Assembly (NCBI GenBank): GCA_965240325.2
Contig: OZ251244.1
Span: 682,001-746,000 of the forward strand
Source of the DNA: Rebecca billardiae RCC1528
Lineage: Eukaryota > Haptophyta
Direction: 5' to 3'
DNA length: 64,000 nt
The notes beneath the pieces are model-generated. The model was not told the DNA's origin and made no database searches. It saw only the letters and a list, made by a program, of their open reading frames with translations. Position numbers and translations under genes: made by a program. This document shows, in pieces, positions 61,366-64,000 of the stretch (positions are counted from its first letter, which is position 1; each line of letters begins with the position of its first letter).

Positions 61366-61553
61366 ACCGCGTTCCGCGGTCCTTTTCCGTAGAACGAACG
61401 TAGTTCAGGGCCCGCGGTGGCGGTGCACCCTCCGTCGCAGTCGTCTATTGACAGACCAGTTGCATATGCCCGTACAACTAGACTCCAGCGGCGCGCCGCC
61501 GCCCGCCGCGCCGGGCGGGCCCATTGCAGCCGCCGGCGCGGCGCCGATTGTGT
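61366..61553. repeat. Dispersed repeat E, copy 2
   Basis: Same orientation and order as 22323-22533, with a different middle part (GTCGTCTATTGACAGACC here). Confidence 0.8.
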
Positions 61554-61568
61554 ACAGGCGGATGCGAC

Positions 61569-61860
61569 GAGGCGTGATCGACGCATGAGCGCGACTCCAC
61601 GTGCACGCCAGGCCACGCGGAGCTGACAGCCAGGGAGCACGGTGCGGGGCCGCGGATTCGTTCGGGCCGCTGCTGCTGACCGCTGTCCCCGGGGTCACCC
61701 CCCGCGCCGGCAGCGCCCGGGATGATGCACTGGTCCGAGTAGGGTTCGACCAGCGCCTGCGCGACGGCCGACAGGCGGGCGCGAGGCGTGATCGACGCAT
61801 GAGCGCAACTCTACGTGCACGCCAGGCCACGCGGAGCTGACAGCCCGAGGGAGCACGGTG
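61569..61860 (+). repeat. Repeat G: 75-bp direct repeat, two copies
   Basis: GCGTGATCGACGCATGAGCG, GTGCACGCCAGGCCACGCGG, AGCTGACAGCC and GAGCACGGTGC occur at 61569-61644 and 61781-61860. Confidence 0.8.
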
Positions 61861-62734
61861 CCGAGGTGCGAGGGCACCGGTGATCCGGTTCGCGCACTCG
61901 CCGCGCGTGCACGGGTAGCTGACACACCTCGATCAGGCTCGGCACGCGTTGCAGAGGCACGGCCAGCTCTGGGGACGTCACGCACCACCGTCGCCCGCGC
62001 AGCTCGTCCTCCTCGTAGAGTACCGTTCAGTTCCGAGGCGTAGCCCTCGCTCAGAGTCGACCGACGATGGACTCGGATCGTCGCCGTCGGCGCGCCTGCT
62101 CTCTCTCAAGAAGAGTTCTGGGAGACCCCGGAAAGGCATGGCAAGGGCGGCGCGTGGTGAAGTCGAAGGCTCAGAGATCGATCAGTCCGGCATCAGGCGC
62201 CGCTGCCCCCGAGCTTGCGAGAGCCCGAACACAGGGCGGCGGCTGCGGCGCCGGCTCGCGGACGCGCCGGGGCCGCGCAAGGCCGCGCCGAGGCATCCGA
62301 CAGGGCGGCAGGGGCGGCGGGGGCGCGCGGAGTGAGCGGGGGCACGAACGCGATGTCGACGGCAGTCGGGACCCGCCGCAGCCGCGCGCTCCAGGCGCCA
62401 TTCGCCGCGCGCACCTGCCCATCGCCGTCCTCACCCGTCGGTCGCTCGTGAGCCTCGTGCCCGTGGCTCGCCTCCAAACGCGGGCCGCCTTTGGTGGGCC
62501 GCCGCCCGGGGCCGCGCGCGCGCCCAACCAAGTCCGTTCGCGTCAGTGATAGTATTGAGATACGCCGAGCTTGGGCCCTCTGCTACTGACCCTTGCCTTG
62601 TCGGCTCCTGATACAGATAGGGCGCGATTGAATAGTTGATCAACTGATTCAAGGGACGTACATTGTCACATCGGTTCGCGGCAATCTCACTATCAAACTA
62701 AATCGCTCGTAACGAACCGTTATTTGAAAAGTCA
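61861..62734. other. Intergenic, no gene recognised
   Basis: GC-rich with many short Arg/Ala-rich frames on both strands. None resembles a known protein. Confidence 0.4.
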
Positions 62735-62970
62735 CGGCCGCTCACGTCCCGTCCATCGATTGAATAGGGCGGAATCTCGTGGACGCGGTTATTTCTCCGT
62801 AATGCATGTGTAGAGAGGGTCTCAAAAATCGAAACTCGGTCTCCGCCAGCCCTAAAAATCGCCCCCCGTCCCTTTTTTCTTGATCAAAGATCTTTTTGAA
62901 ACGTGGTTAGGGCCCACGGAGCGGGCTCCACGCTGCGCGTTCCGCCCGTGCCGCACCGCGGGCCATGATA
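62735..62970 (+). repeat. Dispersed repeat D, copy 2
   Basis: See 24995-25219. The end CACCGCGGGCCATGATA is not followed by a TA tract here. Confidence 0.85.
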
Positions 62971-63147
62971 CCCATACTAATAATGATGAGTAAGACCGTG
63001 GCGATCCTCGAGCCAGATACTCATATATCCCGCGGTGCGACTCGCTTGATGATGATCGGACTGGCAGCTGGCCGGGCACATATCAGTCACTCAGATATCG
63101 TAAGTTCGCCGGCAACTTCATTCACTACTACATAAGTAGTCGGTCAC

Positions 63148-63148
<1 letters not shown>

Positions 63149-63178
<30 letters not shown>
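63149..63178. repeat. (AG)15 microsatellite
   Basis: Pure AG run of 30 bp. Confidence 0.95.
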
Positions 63179-63183
<5 letters not shown>

Positions 63184-63872
63184 GACGATGACTGCATGCT
63201 CGGACGATGACGTCACGTACTGATATGTGACGACGTAACAAGTATCATCTATATATATAGTCGATCGAGTCCCGAGTATATTATATAAGCAGTGTTACGT
63301 ACAGTCCGGCCTCACTCCGAGCGCTGACTCAGTCAGTCAGTACGGGCAGACAGTAAGCTAGGCACCTTCAGAGTTGACTAATATTAATTCTACTCAGTAG
63401 TCGTAATAAGGGCGGCGTAAGGCTAGCAGTAAGCTACTACTGACGGCTGAAAAATTATTATTTATATTATTAATAATGAATATTGCGCGGACGACGATGA
63501 CTCGCGATGCCGCCCGCGCCGCGACTCGCCGCCACCCGCGGCGGACCCGCCGGCTCCGGGCCGGTATTCACGCAGCAGCTCGCTCCGTGAGCGGGTGACG
63601 ACGCGCCCCAGCTGCGACAAAACGTACGATTCCAGCGGTTCCCACCGCCTCAGCCGCACCGCGTTACGCCCACCGCGGGCAGAACGCGCTGCGCCGGAGG
63701 ACTCCGCGGACCAGCCTCGATCCACGATCGTGTGGGACCGTGGCGTGCGCCGCAGCTCTCGCCGCGCCGCGCGCAGCCGCTGCGCCGCGCCGCCGCGCCC
63801 AGTGGCCGAATGACTCACCGGGCGCAGGCAGCGCACGCGCAGCAGCGGCGCCATGCAACGCGCCGGCTGGCC
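63179..63872. other. Intergenic, no gene supported
   Basis: AT-rich to about 63480. A 130-residue Arg-rich frame on the minus strand (63462-63854) has no recognisable feature and may be the 3' UTR/flank of the next gene. Confidence 0.4.
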
Positions 63873-64000
63873 TCAGCCATGCTTGCGCTTGTTGGCGCGC
63901 TTGGCGCGCGCCGTGATGTCGTCAGCCTCGGGCGCGGCAGCCTGCCTGGGGTGCGCCAGCTTGCGCCCGCCGTGCCTCCCGCCGCCCTTGCCGCCCGCCG
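63873..64000 (-). CDS. 3' end of a gene leaving the window (unknown, basic tail)
   Basis: The minus-strand frame enters at 64000 and stops with TGA at 63875-63873. The visible tail is Gly/Arg/Lys-rich (GGRHGGRKLAHPRQAAAPEA, then DDITARAKRANKRKHG). CCCAG|GC could be a 3' splice site within it. Too short to identify; the basic tail would suit an RNA-binding or nucleolar protein. Confidence 0.35.
   Translation of the reverse strand, partial: AGGKGGGRHGGRKLAHPRQAAAPEADDITARAKRANKRKHG

Noticed and set aside
61700-61760. GGGTTCGACC, tRNA T-loop-like
   Set aside because: No acceptor stem, D arm or anticodon arm could be folded around it.
62067-62549. 160-codon plus frame, Arg/Gly-rich
   Set aside because: Equally long frames exist on the opposite strand over the same bases, with no motif or conserved block.
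1-64000. CRISPR arrays, bacterial operons or a viral segment
   Set aside because: No evenly spaced repeats with unique spacers, no gene strings with Shine-Dalgarno sites, and most longer genes contain spliceosomal introns. No viral hallmark genes were seen.

Overview
This window comes from a GC-rich nuclear genome of a eukaryote, most likely a unicellular alga with a complex (secondary) plastid. A haptophyte fits best, but that placement is an inference. Genes are split by short introns (about 80-700 bp) with GT...AG borders. They encode eukaryotic proteins (eRF3, a secreted cyclophilin, GT10 fucosyltransferase, sulfotransferases, S28 peptidase). One gene is a plastid-type ATP/ADP translocase whose N-terminus looks like a signal peptide followed by an AFAG plastid-targeting motif. 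No operons, ribosomal RNA genes, tRNA genes or CRISPR arrays were seen.

Gene layout. GT10 fucosyltransferase (+, 587-1999). eRF3 (-, 2495-7002, 7 exons), head-to-head with a membrane sulfotransferase (+, 7317-8657). A repeat-rich block (9.2-15 kb) with two long foldback palindromes. A 978-residue unknown protein (-, 14971-17907), head-to-head with a 1179-residue lectin-like/TM/coiled-coil/PH-like protein (+, 18036-22064). A broken HTH-psq plus ubiquitin-protease gene (-, 22537-23436) beside a third foldback. An L/F-tRNA-protein transferase-like gene (-, 25848-27524), head-to-head with the ATP/ADP translocase (+, 27922-30625). An element with 33-bp terminal inverted repeats (30994-33715). A hypothetical gene (-) and BolA (+, 35657-36070). 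Gene relics (36.8-38.7 kb). An S28 peptidase (-) and a hypothetical gene (+). A second sulfotransferase (-, 42757-44172). A small hypothetical gene (-) and cyclophilin (+, 47220-47917). A repeat field (48-50.5 kb). A PAS-domain protein (-, 50549-54002). A fourth foldback (54523-55431). An LRR membrane protein with three apparent frame lesions (-, 55427-58954), head-to-head with a GT-A-like glycosyltransferase (+, 59167-60264). A second repeat field (60.3-63.8 kb). The 3' end of a gene leaving the window (-).

Themes. Seven gene pairs are divergent and most share spacers of 128-397 bp. Several products act in the secretory pathway on glycans (fucosyltransferase, two sulfotransferases, a glycosyltransferase, a lectin-like membrane protein), which suits an alga making sulfated surface polysaccharide. 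The intergenic DNA is unusually full of inverted duplications: four with 290-435 bp arms and two smaller ones. One has a clear 5-bp target-site duplication. A set of short dispersed repeats, TA microsatellites and gene relics accompanies them.

Coordinates of spliced genes run from start codon to stop codon. Exon borders were placed by eye from reading-frame continuity and GT/AG sites.
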